Of a stretch of 10,783 nt of DNA, positions 1 through 7,167 are shown one piece after another. Under the pieces are notes generated by a model. That model ran no database searches. It saw nothing but the letters and a program-made list of their open reading frames with translations, and was not told the origin of the DNA. The translations under genes were made by a program, and so were the position numbers. Within the stretch, counting starts at the first letter, position 1; the number at the start of each line of letters is the position of its first letter. Origin of the DNA: JBMYZL01 sp965661765 (lineage in GTDB: Bacteria > Bacteroidota > Bacteroidia > Flavobacteriales_D > Sanyastnellaceae); the NCBI GenBank assembly GCA_965661765.1, contig CBFIFE010000069.1, forward strand, positions 1 to 10,783. The letters are read 5' to 3'.

Positions 1-830
1 CAGCAACGGGCGAACTTCGTTTTGATCGCAAGGGGCAGCGCTATTTGATCAGTGACCCTGACAAATGGCGTCAAGAAAACTTGCCCGGGAGTTTGATTGA
101 ATTGAAACGTGAAGACTGCGCGCTCCGAGCCTTGGGGGTGACGAACATGCCGTACGATTTGGGCATGATTCAACACGAAATGGTCGGAGAAACTTGGGTC
201 GACGAAGATGGAAAGCTCCGTTGGAAGGGCTCACTTGCCCTGGACTTTCTCTTCGAAGAAGACCTCCTTGCGAACATGGCAGCGGCCATGCCCACTTGGC
301 CTCAGGCTCAACCTTTGGACATCTTCAACTCGAATTACGAATATGCCCTCCGCGAGTGGATCGGCCTTGAAGAAACCGACAAAATCATCTCGGAACTGAG
401 CATGTCAGGCACCTTCAGAAGATTGCCCAAATCCCTGGAGCACACGATGCTATTCACTGACATCGAATGGGTTTGGGATCCTTACGACGAGATGTTTGTT
501 TCTGAAGGTCCGATTGGGGTGGTGAGCCTCGGGGAGCAGCAAGTTTTCCAAAAAGTTCAAGGCAAAATCGAATGGATCCGTTCGAGAAGCGGAGACATGA
601 TGCGAATTTACCTGCATGGCGACGACATGAATTGGTACTTTTTCGACTACAAGTTGGGGATGATGAACGTCACAACCCGCGACCAGGCCTTCATTGATTT
701 GGTCGCTGAAATCAAGCCCGACAAAAGACGTTTGAAAGGGGAGGAGAGAGGGGAGCGTTTTGCATACCAAATCATGATGTCTCGGCGCAAGCGCGATGAC
801 CTCGTGGACAAATACCGAGAATTCGAATGA
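1..830 (+). CDS. C-terminal part of a large conserved unknown protein (5' end outside window)
   Basis: The reading frame is open from the left edge (first full codon at 3) to TGA at 828-830, so only about 275 C-terminal residues are seen. A TTG at 45 could be read as a start, but nothing favours it: the frame upstream (ATGELRFDRKGQRYLISD) reads like continuing protein. I cannot assign a function. The visible part is soluble, rich in Trp, Asp and aromatic residues (IEWVWDPYDEMF, NWYFFDYKLGMM) and ends in a basic stretch (KPDKRRLKGEERGERF, then RRKRDDLVDKYREF). From memory, similar tails (a WYFFxYxxGxM block followed by KPxKRxxK) end very long hypothetical proteins in Bacteroidota; this is recall, not a search. 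Its stop overlaps the fadH start as ATGA, suggesting co-transcription. No transmembrane segment is visible. The call as a real gene is firm; the family is uncertain. Confidence 0.8.
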   Translation, partial: ATGELRFDRKGQRYLISDPDKWRQENLPGSLIELKREDCALRALGVTNMPYDLGMIQHEMVGETWVDEDGKLRWKGSLALDFLFEEDLLANMAAAMPTWPQAQPLDIFNSNYEYALREWIGLEETDKIISELSMSGTFRRLPKSLEHTMLFTDIEWVWDPYDEMFVSEGPIGVVSLGEQQVFQKVQGKIEWIRSRSGDMMRIYLHGDDMNWYFFDYKLGMMNVTTRDQAFIDLVAEIKPDKRRLKGEERGERFAYQIMMSRRKRDDLVDKYREFE

Positions 831-2860
831 AGCCAGAACATCCGCAATACCCTCATTTGTTCTCCCCTTTGTCAGTAGCGCATCTGACCCTGCCCAACCG
901 TGTCATCATGGGCAGCATGCACATCGGCCTGGAGGAAAAACGGGACGGAATGAAGGCGCTCTCTGAATTTTACAAGGAACGCGCACAAGGTGGCGCTGGT
1001 CTGATCGTCACAGGGGGTGTATCGCCCAACCGCCGTGGCGCCCTGGGGCCTGGAGGTGCGAGAATGGCGAATTCGAGGCACGCTCGCGCACACGAAGTCA
1101 TCACTGATGCGGTTCATCTGGCGGGCGGACGCATATGCCTGCAGTTGCTTCATGGTGGGCGGTACAGCTATCATCCTTTCAACGTGGCGCCCAGTGCGAT
1201 CCAAGCCCCCATCAATCGCTTCAAGCCCTCAGCGCTTTCATCGCGCGGCATTCGCAGCACAATCCGAGATTACATTCGTTCGGCCAAGTTGGCACAGAAA
1301 GCCGGTTATGATGGTCTGGAAATCATGGGATCGGAAGGGTATCTGATCAACCAATTCCTCGTTCGAAGAACCAACCAACGGTCTGACGAGTGGGGGGGGA
1401 CCCTGGAAAACCGAATGCGATTTCCTTTGGAAATTGTCCAAGGCATCCGCGCCGCGTGTGGCCCTGATTTTGTGATCATGTACCGGCTGAGCATGCTTGA
1501 TCTGGTCGAAGAGGGAGGCAGTTGGTCTGAGGTTGTCACGCTGGCCTGCAACATCGAAGCCGCAGGAGCGAACATCATCAACACGGGCATTGGCTGGCAT
1601 GAAGCCCGGATTCCCACCATCGCGACCCTGGTTCCCCGGGGAGGATTCTCATTTGTGACGGCAAAACTCAAAGGCGAAGTTTCCATTCCTTTGGTGACGA
1701 CAAATCGCTTCAACATGCCAGATGCTTGCGAAGCTGCGCTGGCGGCTGGGCATGCGGACATGGTGAGCATGGCCAGGCCGTTTTTGGCCGACCCTGACAT
1801 CGTTCGCAAATCAGAGGCAAACCAAGCTCACAGAATCAATACTTGCATCGGTTGCAACCAAGCCTGCCTTGACCACATTTTCCAGCGCAAAACGGCCTCA
1901 TGCCTCGTGAATCCACGCGCTGGCAACGAGTTGAGCATGCCTGTTTTGCCACCGCAGGTTGTCTCGGCCAAGCGCGTGGCCGTGATCGGCGGTGGACCGG
2001 CCGGGATGAGTTGTGCACTGGAAGCTGCCCGAGCCGGACATCAAGTGACGGTTTACGAAGCGGCCGAACAACTCGGCGGACAATTCAACTTGGCAAGACG
2101 CATCCCGGGCAAATCAGAGTTTGCAGAGACCATTCGCTACTTCGAAAACATGTTGGAGGAGGCAGGGGCAACCGTTCATCTCGGAGTGCGCGCAGATGCG
2201 GCTTTGCTCTCCGAAACAGGTTTTGATGAAGTTGTCGTTGCGACAGGTGTCCAACCACGGCCATTCCGGCTGCCAGGCTCCGAAAGACAAGAGGTCGTGA
2301 ATTACATCGACGTTCTCACCGGGAAAGTTCAGGTGGGCAATCGCGTGGCCATTGTGGGCGCAGGCGGGATCGGCTTTGACACAGCAGATTTTTTGAGTCA
2401 TGACCGCGATGAAGAACTTGGCTTTTATGCGAGCTGGGGAATTGACAAAGAATTGGAGACCATCGGCGGCCTGAAACCACCTGGCAATCGGAAGACAAAG
2501 CGAGAAATCCACATGTTCCAGCGTTCTGAAAAGAAAATGGGGGGTGGGCTCGGCAAAACAACAGGCTGGATTCACCGGCAAACCCTTAAGCAACGTGGGG
2601 TGAAGTTTCACACAGGGGTTCGCTACGAAATGATTGGGGACGAGGGGTTGGTGTACCTCGATGCCAAAGGGGTCCGTCAGTGCTTCAACTGCGACCACGT
2701 CGTGATCTGCGCTGGTCAATTGCCCAACAATGCCCTGGTAGCAACACTTCAGCTCGCCGGGGATTGGCATGTGCACAGCATCGGTGGTGCTCAAAGTGCA
2801 CAGAAGCTCGACGCCGAGCGGGCCATCATCGAAGGGACTCAGCTAGGGCGATCGCTCTGA
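827..2860 (+). CDS. fadH: NADPH-dependent 2,4-dienoyl-CoA reductase (FadH)
   Basis: A 677-residue cytoplasmic flavoprotein, close to the about 672 residues of E. coli FadH, that reduces 2,4-dienoyl-CoA so that unsaturated fatty acids with even-position double bonds can enter beta-oxidation. Domain order is visible. Residues about 8-335 form an Old Yellow Enzyme-like FMN barrel with Tyr172 (SEGYLINQF) and His258 (GIGWHEARIPT), matching the catalytic Tyr and His of the E. coli enzyme. Cysteines from about 338 (CIGCNQAC, then SCLVNPRAG) bind the 4Fe-4S cluster. A first dinucleotide fold at about 383 (VAVIGGGPAGMS) binds FAD and a second near 506 (VAIVGAGGIGFDTADFL) binds NADPH. The ATG overlaps the preceding stop as ATGA, so translation is probably coupled. 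The last 35 bases overlap the end of the convergent plsC-like gene. A run of eight G (1392-1399) encodes the Gly-Gly of the DEWGGTLENR motif; the frame is intact. Other OYE-reductase relatives are possible, but the GWHEARIP signature favours FadH. Confidence 0.95.
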   Translation: MKPEHPQYPHLFSPLSVAHLTLPNRVIMGSMHIGLEEKRDGMKALSEFYKERAQGGAGLIVTGGVSPNRRGALGPGGARMANSRHARAHEVITDAVHLAGGRICLQLLHGGRYSYHPFNVAPSAIQAPINRFKPSALSSRGIRSTIRDYIRSAKLAQKAGYDGLEIMGSEGYLINQFLVRRTNQRSDEWGGTLENRMRFPLEIVQGIRAACGPDFVIMYRLSMLDLVEEGGSWSEVVTLACNIEAAGANIINTGIGWHEARIPTIATLVPRGGFSFVTAKLKGEVSIPLVTTNRFNMPDACEAALAAGHADMVSMARPFLADPDIVRKSEANQAHRINTCIGCNQACLDHIFQRKTASCLVNPRAGNELSMPVLPPQVVSAKRVAVIGGGPAGMSCALEAARAGHQVTVYEAAEQLGGQFNLARRIPGKSEFAETIRYFENMLEEAGATVHLGVRADAALLSETGFDEVVVATGVQPRPFRLPGSERQEVVNYIDVLTGKVQVGNRVAIVGAGGIGFDTADFLSHDRDEELGFYASWGIDKELETIGGLKPPGNRKTKREIHMFQRSEKKMGGGLGKTTGWIHRQTLKQRGVKFHTGVRYEMIGDEGLVYLDAKGVRQCFNCDHVVICAGQLPNNALVATLQLAGDWHVHSIGGAQSAQKLDAERAIIEGTQLGRSL

Positions 2861-3542
2861 GCTCCTGCACAGCGAGCTCCCCAGCTTGCAAAAACGCGTT
2901 GACATTCTCTTGGGGTGGGACTGGCATCCCCACATAGACCCGAATCGGGGCCCGATTCACCCGAAATGCCCCTGGAGGCAACACCTCATGCGTTCCTGAA
3001 ATGTAAACCGGAACAACAGGTTCCTTCGCAGCGGCAGCCAAGTGAAATGCTCCCTTCTTGAACGGCAACATATTGCCAGATTTGGAACGGGTGCCTTCCG
3101 GAAAAACCACGATGCTCCGCCCTTTGTCAAACGAGTGGCGCAAGGCATTCACCGCCCTGATGCTGTCTTGGAGATTGCCGCGTTTGACAAAAACGGTGCC
3201 CACACGGGCATTGACCCCCCCCAGAAGCGGAATTCGACGAAGCGAAGATTTGGCCAGAAAGACAATGGGTCGATTCAAAAAAGCGAACAAAGCATTGATG
3301 TCCAGAAAAGAACTGTGGTTGGCAATGTAAATCGCTTGCTGTGGCAAATGATTTGCGCCGGGGCCGCGCAATTCGAAGGTCTTGTTCCCCGTCCATTTCA
3401 TCAGCCGGACACTCCACATGTTGCGCCCAATCTGAATCAAGACCCAATTGGCCATGTCCGCTCTCAACATCACAACGACCAGGCCCACGCCACAGCAAAT
3501 GGCCGTCCATGCCGTTATCCAGAGTGCCCGAACAATCCTCAT
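2826..3542 (-). CDS. plsC: 1-acyl-sn-glycerol-3-phosphate acyltransferase family (PlsC-like)
   Basis: A 238-residue membrane-associated acyltransferase predicted to transfer an acyl group to lysophosphatidic acid, giving phosphatidic acid for phospholipid synthesis. A hydrophobic N-terminal segment (residues about 7-27, ALWITAWTAICCGVGLVVVM) suggests a membrane anchor. The catalytic HX4D motif is NHSSFLD with His76 and Asp81. The glycerol-phosphate motif is FPEGTR with Glu149-Gly-Thr-Arg152, followed by PFKKGAFHLAAAA and a VPVYISGT block, all in the normal order for the family. The ATG at 3540-3542 overlaps the stop of the upstream pseudouridine synthase gene as ATGA, so the two are probably translationally coupled. 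The stop lies inside the 3' end of fadH on the other strand. A G8 run in coding orientation (3215-3222) encodes the Gly-Gly of PLLGGVNA. The enzyme class is clear; whether this is the main PlsC or a paralogue with another lysolipid substrate cannot be told. Confidence 0.9.
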   Translation of the reverse strand: MRIVRALWITAWTAICCGVGLVVVMLRADMANWVLIQIGRNMWSVRLMKWTGNKTFELRGPGANHLPQQAIYIANHSSFLDINALFAFLNRPIVFLAKSSLRRIPLLGGVNARVGTVFVKRGNLQDSIRAVNALRHSFDKGRSIVVFPEGTRSKSGNMLPFKKGAFHLAAAAKEPVVPVYISGTHEVLPPGAFRVNRAPIRVYVGMPVPPQENVNAFLQAGELAVQELRAIALAESLR

Positions 3543-4150
3543 CGCATCATGGCCATGGCCAGTTCATCCGAGGAAAGAGGGCGACACTGGCCCGGCAATA
3601 TGTCCAGATCTTCCAGTCTGAGCCGGCCCACACCGACACGAACCAGCCGGAGGGTGGGAAGCCCCACTGCCGCCGTCATGCGGCGCACCTGCCGGTTTTT
3701 GCCTTCCGTCAAGGTCAACGACAACCACGCCGTTGGAACGGACTTTCGAAACCGAATGGGCGGCACCCGCTCGGGGAGCTGAGGCAAATCATTGAGCACA
3801 TGGGCCTCTGCTGGCTTGGTCACCCATGTTTGCTTTTTCACCTTGATGGTCATCGGCTTTGCCAACTCCAGAATCTGATCGAACGTGGGCTCCCCTTCGA
3901 CCTGGACCCAATACACTCTTTGGTGTCCAAACTCTGGTTCCATCATTTGCGCCCGCATGCGCATGTCATTCGTCAAGAGCAAAATGCCCTCCGAATCAGC
4001 GTCCAAACGCCCCACAGGCCAGACGTCTTTGGGCAAACTCAACCCCAACGTGGACAATCCAGCTCGACTTCCTTCAGATCGGAATTGGCTCAAGACCCCA
4101 AAGGGCTTGTACAGCACGAAAGTTTGGGCAGTCCGGCTCAATCGATCCAA
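3539..4150 (-). CDS. rluE: 23S rRNA pseudouridine synthase, RsuA family, RluE-like
   Basis: A cytoplasmic enzyme that isomerises a uridine in 23S rRNA (U2457 in E. coli for RluE). It lacks the N-terminal S4 domain of RsuA and RluB/RluF, as expected for RluE. Visible motifs: YKPFGVLSQF near residue 14; the catalytic loop GRLDADSEGILLLTND with Asp50; VYWVQVEG; the RluE-typical PPIRFRKSVPTAWLSLTL; and EGKNRQVRRMTAAVGLPTLRL, which matches the conserved C-terminal RNA-binding part of the family. No ATG fits the start. The frame is open further upstream, but the first usable start is TTG at 4150, inside the end of the PD40 lipoprotein gene (13-base overlap). A second TTG at 4141 overlaps that gene's stop as TTGA, the same geometry as the two ATGA junctions in this window, and may be the real start (200 residues instead of 203). 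It is the middle gene of a three-gene overlapping operon. Confidence 0.92.
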   Translation of the reverse strand: MDRLSRTAQTFVLYKPFGVLSQFRSEGSRAGLSTLGLSLPKDVWPVGRLDADSEGILLLTNDMRMRAQMMEPEFGHQRVYWVQVEGEPTFDQILELAKPMTIKVKKQTWVTKPAEAHVLNDLPQLPERVPPIRFRKSVPTAWLSLTLTEGKNRQVRRMTAAVGLPTLRLVRVGVGRLRLEDLDILPGQCRPLSSDELAMAMMR

Positions 4151-5289
4151 TCTGCGACGAATACGTTGGTCGAACGCGTTCGCCCATTGTTCCGGTTCGA
4201 ACTGAAAGCGAGCTTGGTCCCATCGGGCGAAAACATGGGGAACGAATCGAAGGCACTGTCGAACGTCACCTGCTCCACTTTCCCAGAAACCAGGTCAAGC
4301 ATGAAAATGTTGAACGGAAACCCGCCTGTGTGATGATTCGAAGAGAACAAAACCTTGTCGCCACTTGGGTGAAAATACGGCGCCCAATTCGCTCCCCCCA
4401 ATGTCGTCAGCTGGCGCATCTCCGAACCATCGGTTCGGCTCATGAACAATTCCATGTCTGTCGGCTCTACCAATCCCTGGGCGAGCAAATCTTTGTACTC
4501 TTGCTGCTCCTCTTCGGTTTGTGGACGACTTGCCCGCCAAATCAACCATTCTCCATCCGGACTGAAAAATGCACCACCATCATACCCCAGTTCATCCGTG
4601 ACTTGGCGAACGTTGTCCCCATTCAAATCGCACGTATACAATTCGAGATCGCCTGAACGCGTGCTCGTGAAGACCATTTTGTCACCTGTCGGGCTCACCG
4701 TGGCTTCGGCATCATAGCCCGCCTCACTTGTCAATTGTTTGACAATCTTGCCGTTGAGGTCAGCGAGGAAGATGTCGTAATCGGGGTAAATCGGCCAAAC
4801 ATATTTCCCACCTGGGCCCCGCTCTGGAACTGGCGGACATGCCTCATTCCCGAGGTGGGTCGAGGCGTATACAATGGTGGTGTCACCGGGCATGAAATAA
4901 GCGCAGGTTGTTCTGCCCAAACCCGTAGACACCTGATTGGGCCGCTCCGAAGAAGGGGTCCGGTCGGCATCGAGATTCATCACAAAGATTTGGTCACAAG
5001 AAGCATCCCATTGTGGATTGCTCGCTTGAAACACCAAGCGATCTCCAGCAAAGGCCCAATACGCCTCTGCATTGTCCCCGCCAAAGGTGAATTGGCGGAC
5101 ATTCGCCAAATGATTTTCTCCGGCATAATGGGTCTGTTCTGGAGACGCATCGTCTTGACTTGCATGGGTGTGCGGAGCGGAGTGGTCTCCGCTTCCTTCA
5201 TGGTGTGTTCCATGGTTTTCAGCGCTTCCTCCGCATCCTGTGAGATAAAAGCCAACCACGCCCATCCAAATCAGATTTTTGCCGTTCAT
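4138..5289 (-). CDS. TolB-like PD40 beta-propeller lipoprotein with His-rich linker
   Basis: A 383-residue exported lipoprotein of the TolB/PD40 propeller type; its ligand is not known from sequence. I start at the ATG at 5289 because it gives a clean lipoprotein signal: MNGKN, a hydrophobic stretch, then lipobox LTGC with Cys19. A TTG 30 bases upstream would spoil the signal and cross the promoter. Residues 26-60 form a linker with eight histidines (26, 29, 30, 36, 40, 42, 54, 60), possibly metal-binding. From about 64 to the end there are six propeller blades with PD40-type strands, for example AYWAFAGDRLVFQA, EATVSPTGDKMVFTS, GAFFSPDGEWLIWRA, APYFHPSGDKVLFSSN and FPMFSPDGTKLAFSSN. A charged insertion follows blade four (RPQTEEEQQEYKDLLAQGL). 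It leads an operon with rluE and plsC and is divergent from the M28 peptidase. Cellular location is probably the periplasmic side of a membrane or the cell surface. Similarity to TolB is structural; this is not the Tol-Pal TolB proper. Confidence 0.88.
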   Translation of the reverse strand: MNGKNLIWMGVVGFYLTGCGGSAENHGTHHEGSGDHSAPHTHASQDDASPEQTHYAGENHLANVRQFTFGGDNAEAYWAFAGDRLVFQASNPQWDASCDQIFVMNLDADRTPSSERPNQVSTGLGRTTCAYFMPGDTTIVYASTHLGNEACPPVPERGPGGKYVWPIYPDYDIFLADLNGKIVKQLTSEAGYDAEATVSPTGDKMVFTSTRSGDLELYTCDLNGDNVRQVTDELGYDGGAFFSPDGEWLIWRASRPQTEEEQQEYKDLLAQGLVEPTDMELFMSRTDGSEMRQLTTLGGANWAPYFHPSGDKVLFSSNHHTGGFPFNIFMLDLVSGKVEQVTFDSAFDSFPMFSPDGTKLAFSSNRNNGRTRSTNVFVADWID

Positions 5290-5298
5290 TTGTTCCGC

Positions 5299-5316
5299 TA
5301 ATTTTGCGCAAAAGTA
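5299..5316. promoter_or_regulatory. Shared palindromic bidirectional promoter core
   Basis: The gap between the two divergent lipoprotein genes (5290-5324) is centred on the perfect 12-base palindrome TTTTGCGCAAAA (5302-5313). On the + strand TAATTTTG (5299-5306), and on the - strand TACTTTTG (5316-5309), both match the Bacteroidota -7 element TAnnTTTG. The two elements overlap back to back by their outer arms, so transcription would leave in both directions with leaders of roughly a dozen bases each. For the + direction a TTTTTG lies 17 bases upstream (5276-5281), a plausible -33 element; for the - direction I see no good -33 box. Simultaneous occupancy by two polymerases would not be possible, so the genes probably compete or alternate. 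Confidence 0.65.
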
Positions 5317-5324
5317 CATTGAAG

Positions 5325-6632
5325 ATGTTTGGATTGGAAGGCAAGCACGGCGATTCGATGATCGGCGCTGTCACTCTGGCGGTCATTTTGTGGGGATGCG
5401 GAGGCAATGCGGACATTGCCAACGAAGGACGTCCGGTGGAACGCGTCGCAGCAGAATTGCGATCCGACGTCGTTGCATTGACCGCGCCAGCCTTCGAAGG
5501 CAGGGAAACGGGAACGGCAGGCGAACGAGCCGCGGCGGAATGGTTGTCGGACTCCTTTGCCACTTTGGGTTTGAAGCCGAAAGGGGACTCTGCGGCCTTT
5601 CAGACTTTTCGCTACAAACCTCACCCGCCGATGCAAATGCACGGCGACACCTCCAAACAATTGGGCATGGCGCTGGTCAAAGAAATTGTAGGCCGCAACG
5701 TTCTGTACCATTTGGACGGAACGTCTCCGTCAAAGCCCAAGCCGACAGGCGTCATTGGCGCGCATTATGACCACCTCGGGTACGGCGATGAAAACTCGCT
5801 GTTCCGGGGAGAACCGACGATTCATTTCGGTGCGGATGACAATGCCTCTGGTGTGGCCGTCATGCTTGAACTTGCCCAGCGTTTTGCCCAGCATCCCTCG
5901 AAAGACAATTTGCTCTTCGCTGGTTTCAGTGGTGAAGAAAAAGGCTTGTGGGGATCGAACCAGTTTTGTGCCACACCCACAGTTCCTTTGGACCAAATCC
6001 GGTACATGATCAACATGGACATGGTCGGACGACTCCGTGGAGACACTTTGGCCGTTTATGGCACGGGGACGACGCCTGAATGGATGGAGATTCTCGAGGC
6101 TTGCAACGATGAAGGTTTTGTGCTCGTGCCCAGCGAAAGCGGGGTGGGGCCAAGCGACCACACCTCCTTCTACCTCGAAGACATTCCTGTGCTCCACTTC
6201 TTCACCGGGCAGCATCCTGATTATCATCGCCCCACGGACACTGCCGATCTCTTGAATTATGAGGGCATGGCCAAGATCGCAAACTTCATAGAGCGCGTGA
6301 TGCGAATGCTCGATGAAAAGGACGACTTGCCCTTTGCAGCGACAAAGGATCAGGACAGTGAGTCCACGCCGTCATTCAAAGTGACCTTGGGGGTTGTGCC
6401 AGATTATTTGTTCAGCGGAGAAGGCATGCGCATTGATGGCTTAACGGAAGGACGACCGGCAGCAAATGCAGGAATGCAAAGGGGAGACGTGGTCGTTCGG
6501 ATGGACACCATTGAAATTGTAGACATGATGAGTTACATGCAAGCCCTTGGAACCTTCGAAGCGGGCGAAACAGCTGCTGTTGAAATTCTCAGGGACAACG
6601 AACGCCAAACAGTTGAGGTCCTGTGGGATTGA
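5325..6632 (+). CDS. M28 family zinc metallopeptidase lipoprotein with C-terminal PDZ domain
   Basis: A predicted exported di-zinc aminopeptidase-type enzyme of 435 residues. Metal and catalytic residues fit M28: His147 (GAHYDHLG), bridging Asp172 (GADDNASG), catalytic Glu204 and ligand Glu205 (FSGEEKGLWG), Asp232 (INMDMVG) and His301 (PDYHRPTD). A PDZ-like domain covers about residues 345-435 (LFSGEGMRIDGLTEGRPAANAG, then MQRGDVVVRMD), probably for substrate or partner binding. The ATG at 5325 gives a short charged N-region, a hydrophobic core and a lipobox-like LWGC with Cys25; Trp at -2 is unusual, so lipidation is less sure than export. The ATG at 5358 is an alternative but lacks positive charge, and the TTG at 5304 lies inside the promoter palindrome. 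It is transcribed divergently from the PD40 lipoprotein and is followed by rnpB. The specific substrate (peptides or another amide) cannot be told. The family is certain. Confidence 0.93.
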   Translation: MFGLEGKHGDSMIGAVTLAVILWGCGGNADIANEGRPVERVAAELRSDVVALTAPAFEGRETGTAGERAAAEWLSDSFATLGLKPKGDSAAFQTFRYKPHPPMQMHGDTSKQLGMALVKEIVGRNVLYHLDGTSPSKPKPTGVIGAHYDHLGYGDENSLFRGEPTIHFGADDNASGVAVMLELAQRFAQHPSKDNLLFAGFSGEEKGLWGSNQFCATPTVPLDQIRYMINMDMVGRLRGDTLAVYGTGTTPEWMEILEACNDEGFVLVPSESGVGPSDHTSFYLEDIPVLHFFTGQHPDYHRPTDTADLLNYEGMAKIANFIERVMRMLDEKDDLPFAATKDQDSESTPSFKVTLGVVPDYLFSGEGMRIDGLTEGRPAANAGMQRGDVVVRMDTIEIVDMMSYMQALGTFEAGETAAVEILRDNERQTVEVLWD

Positions 6633-6645
6633 TGCCCATTGGATG

Positions 6646-6653
6646 TATTTTTG
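6646..6653 (+). promoter_or_regulatory. Putative rnpB promoter -7 element
   Basis: TATTTTTG is a perfect match to the Bacteroidota -7 consensus TAnnTTTG and lies just after the stop codon of the M28 gene. It would start transcription near 6660, about 30 bases before the P1 helix of rnpB, implying a short 5' leader that is removed. No convincing -33 TTG is spaced correctly, so confidence is moderate. Confidence 0.5.
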
Positions 6654-6690
6654 AGGGAAGTACGAATGCGCGGAAGCGGCAGAGAACAGA

Positions 6691-7048
6691 AACATTGGGA
6701 CAGACTTCATCGCCTCGCAGTCCTTCTTGCGGGGAGGAAAGTCCGGACAACATAGAGCGCCACACTCTGCGAAAGTGGAGGCAACGATTGTCAAAAATTG
6801 TTGACAGACAGTGCTGAAGAAATTCAAACCGCCGATGGCCTTGAAGAAGGCACAGGCAAGGGTGAGAAGGTGAGGTAAGAGCTCACCAGCGGTTGGAGTG
6901 ATCCGCCGGCTCAGGCAAACCTTGTGGGTTGCAAGATTACATACACTGGCGTTTGAGGGTTGCTCGCCCGAGGCCAGGGGGTGAATCGCGACAGATCAAT
7001 GATGGAGGCCTTCGGGCAACAGAATCCGGCTTACGACCTTCCAATGTT
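6691..7048 (+). ncRNA. rnpB: RNase P RNA (M1-like catalytic subunit), bacterial type A
   Basis: This is the catalytic RNA that, with the RnpA protein, removes 5' leaders from pre-tRNAs. The universally conserved block GAGGAAAGTCCGGAC is at 6734-6748 and its long-range partner AGAATCCGGCTTA is at 7021-7033, together forming the P4 core. The ends are set by a P1 helix: AACATTGG (6691-6698) pairs exactly with CCAATGTT (7041-7048), extended inward by a G-U and an A-U pair. An internal hairpin GGTGAGGTAAGAGCTCACC (6869-6887) corresponds to the GGTAAGAG...ACC element of the specificity domain. The length of about 358 bases is normal. It is followed directly by an intrinsic terminator. The true 5' and 3' ends may differ by a few bases. 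Confidence 0.95.
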
Positions 7049-7051
7049 CAT

Positions 7052-7090
7052 GAAGCCACGACACTTTTTGAGTGACGTGGCTTCTTTTTT
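7052..7090 (+). terminator. Rho-independent terminator of rnpB
   Basis: GAAGCCACG (7052-7060) pairs perfectly with CGTGGCTTC (7076-7084). An inner CACT/AGTG stem (7062-7065 with 7071-7074), separated by one A-A mismatch, closes the loop. Six T follow (7085-7090). It begins four bases after the P1 helix of rnpB. Confidence 0.9.
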
Positions 7091-7167
7091 CGTCCACAAA
7101 GTGTGACTTTTCGTGGTCATATCGGTTTGATGTTGGCAAACATGTGTGAAAATAATAAGTTGTAACG

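Noticed and set aside
2114..2794. 226-codon - strand open frame inside fadH
   Set aside because: It lies opposite the FAD/NADPH-binding half of fadH, whose motifs are intact; no recognisable domain.
2848..2855. GCGATCGC palindrome, as in the cyanobacterial HIP1 repeat
   Set aside because: A single copy inside coding sequence; not repeated in the window.
2859..2879. Repeated GAGCTC forming a possible hairpin at the fadH end
   Set aside because: It lies in plsC coding sequence, has only six-base arms and no T run on either side, so it is not a convincing terminator.
3341..4333. Long + strand open frame (330 codons) opposite rluE and plsC
   Set aside because: It is antisense to two genes with clear catalytic motifs and its translation is low-complexity Arg/Ser/Pro/His-rich with no family features.
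6623..6817. 64-codon + strand open frame across the rnpB 5' part
   Set aside because: It covers conserved RNase P RNA bases; better explained as RNA.
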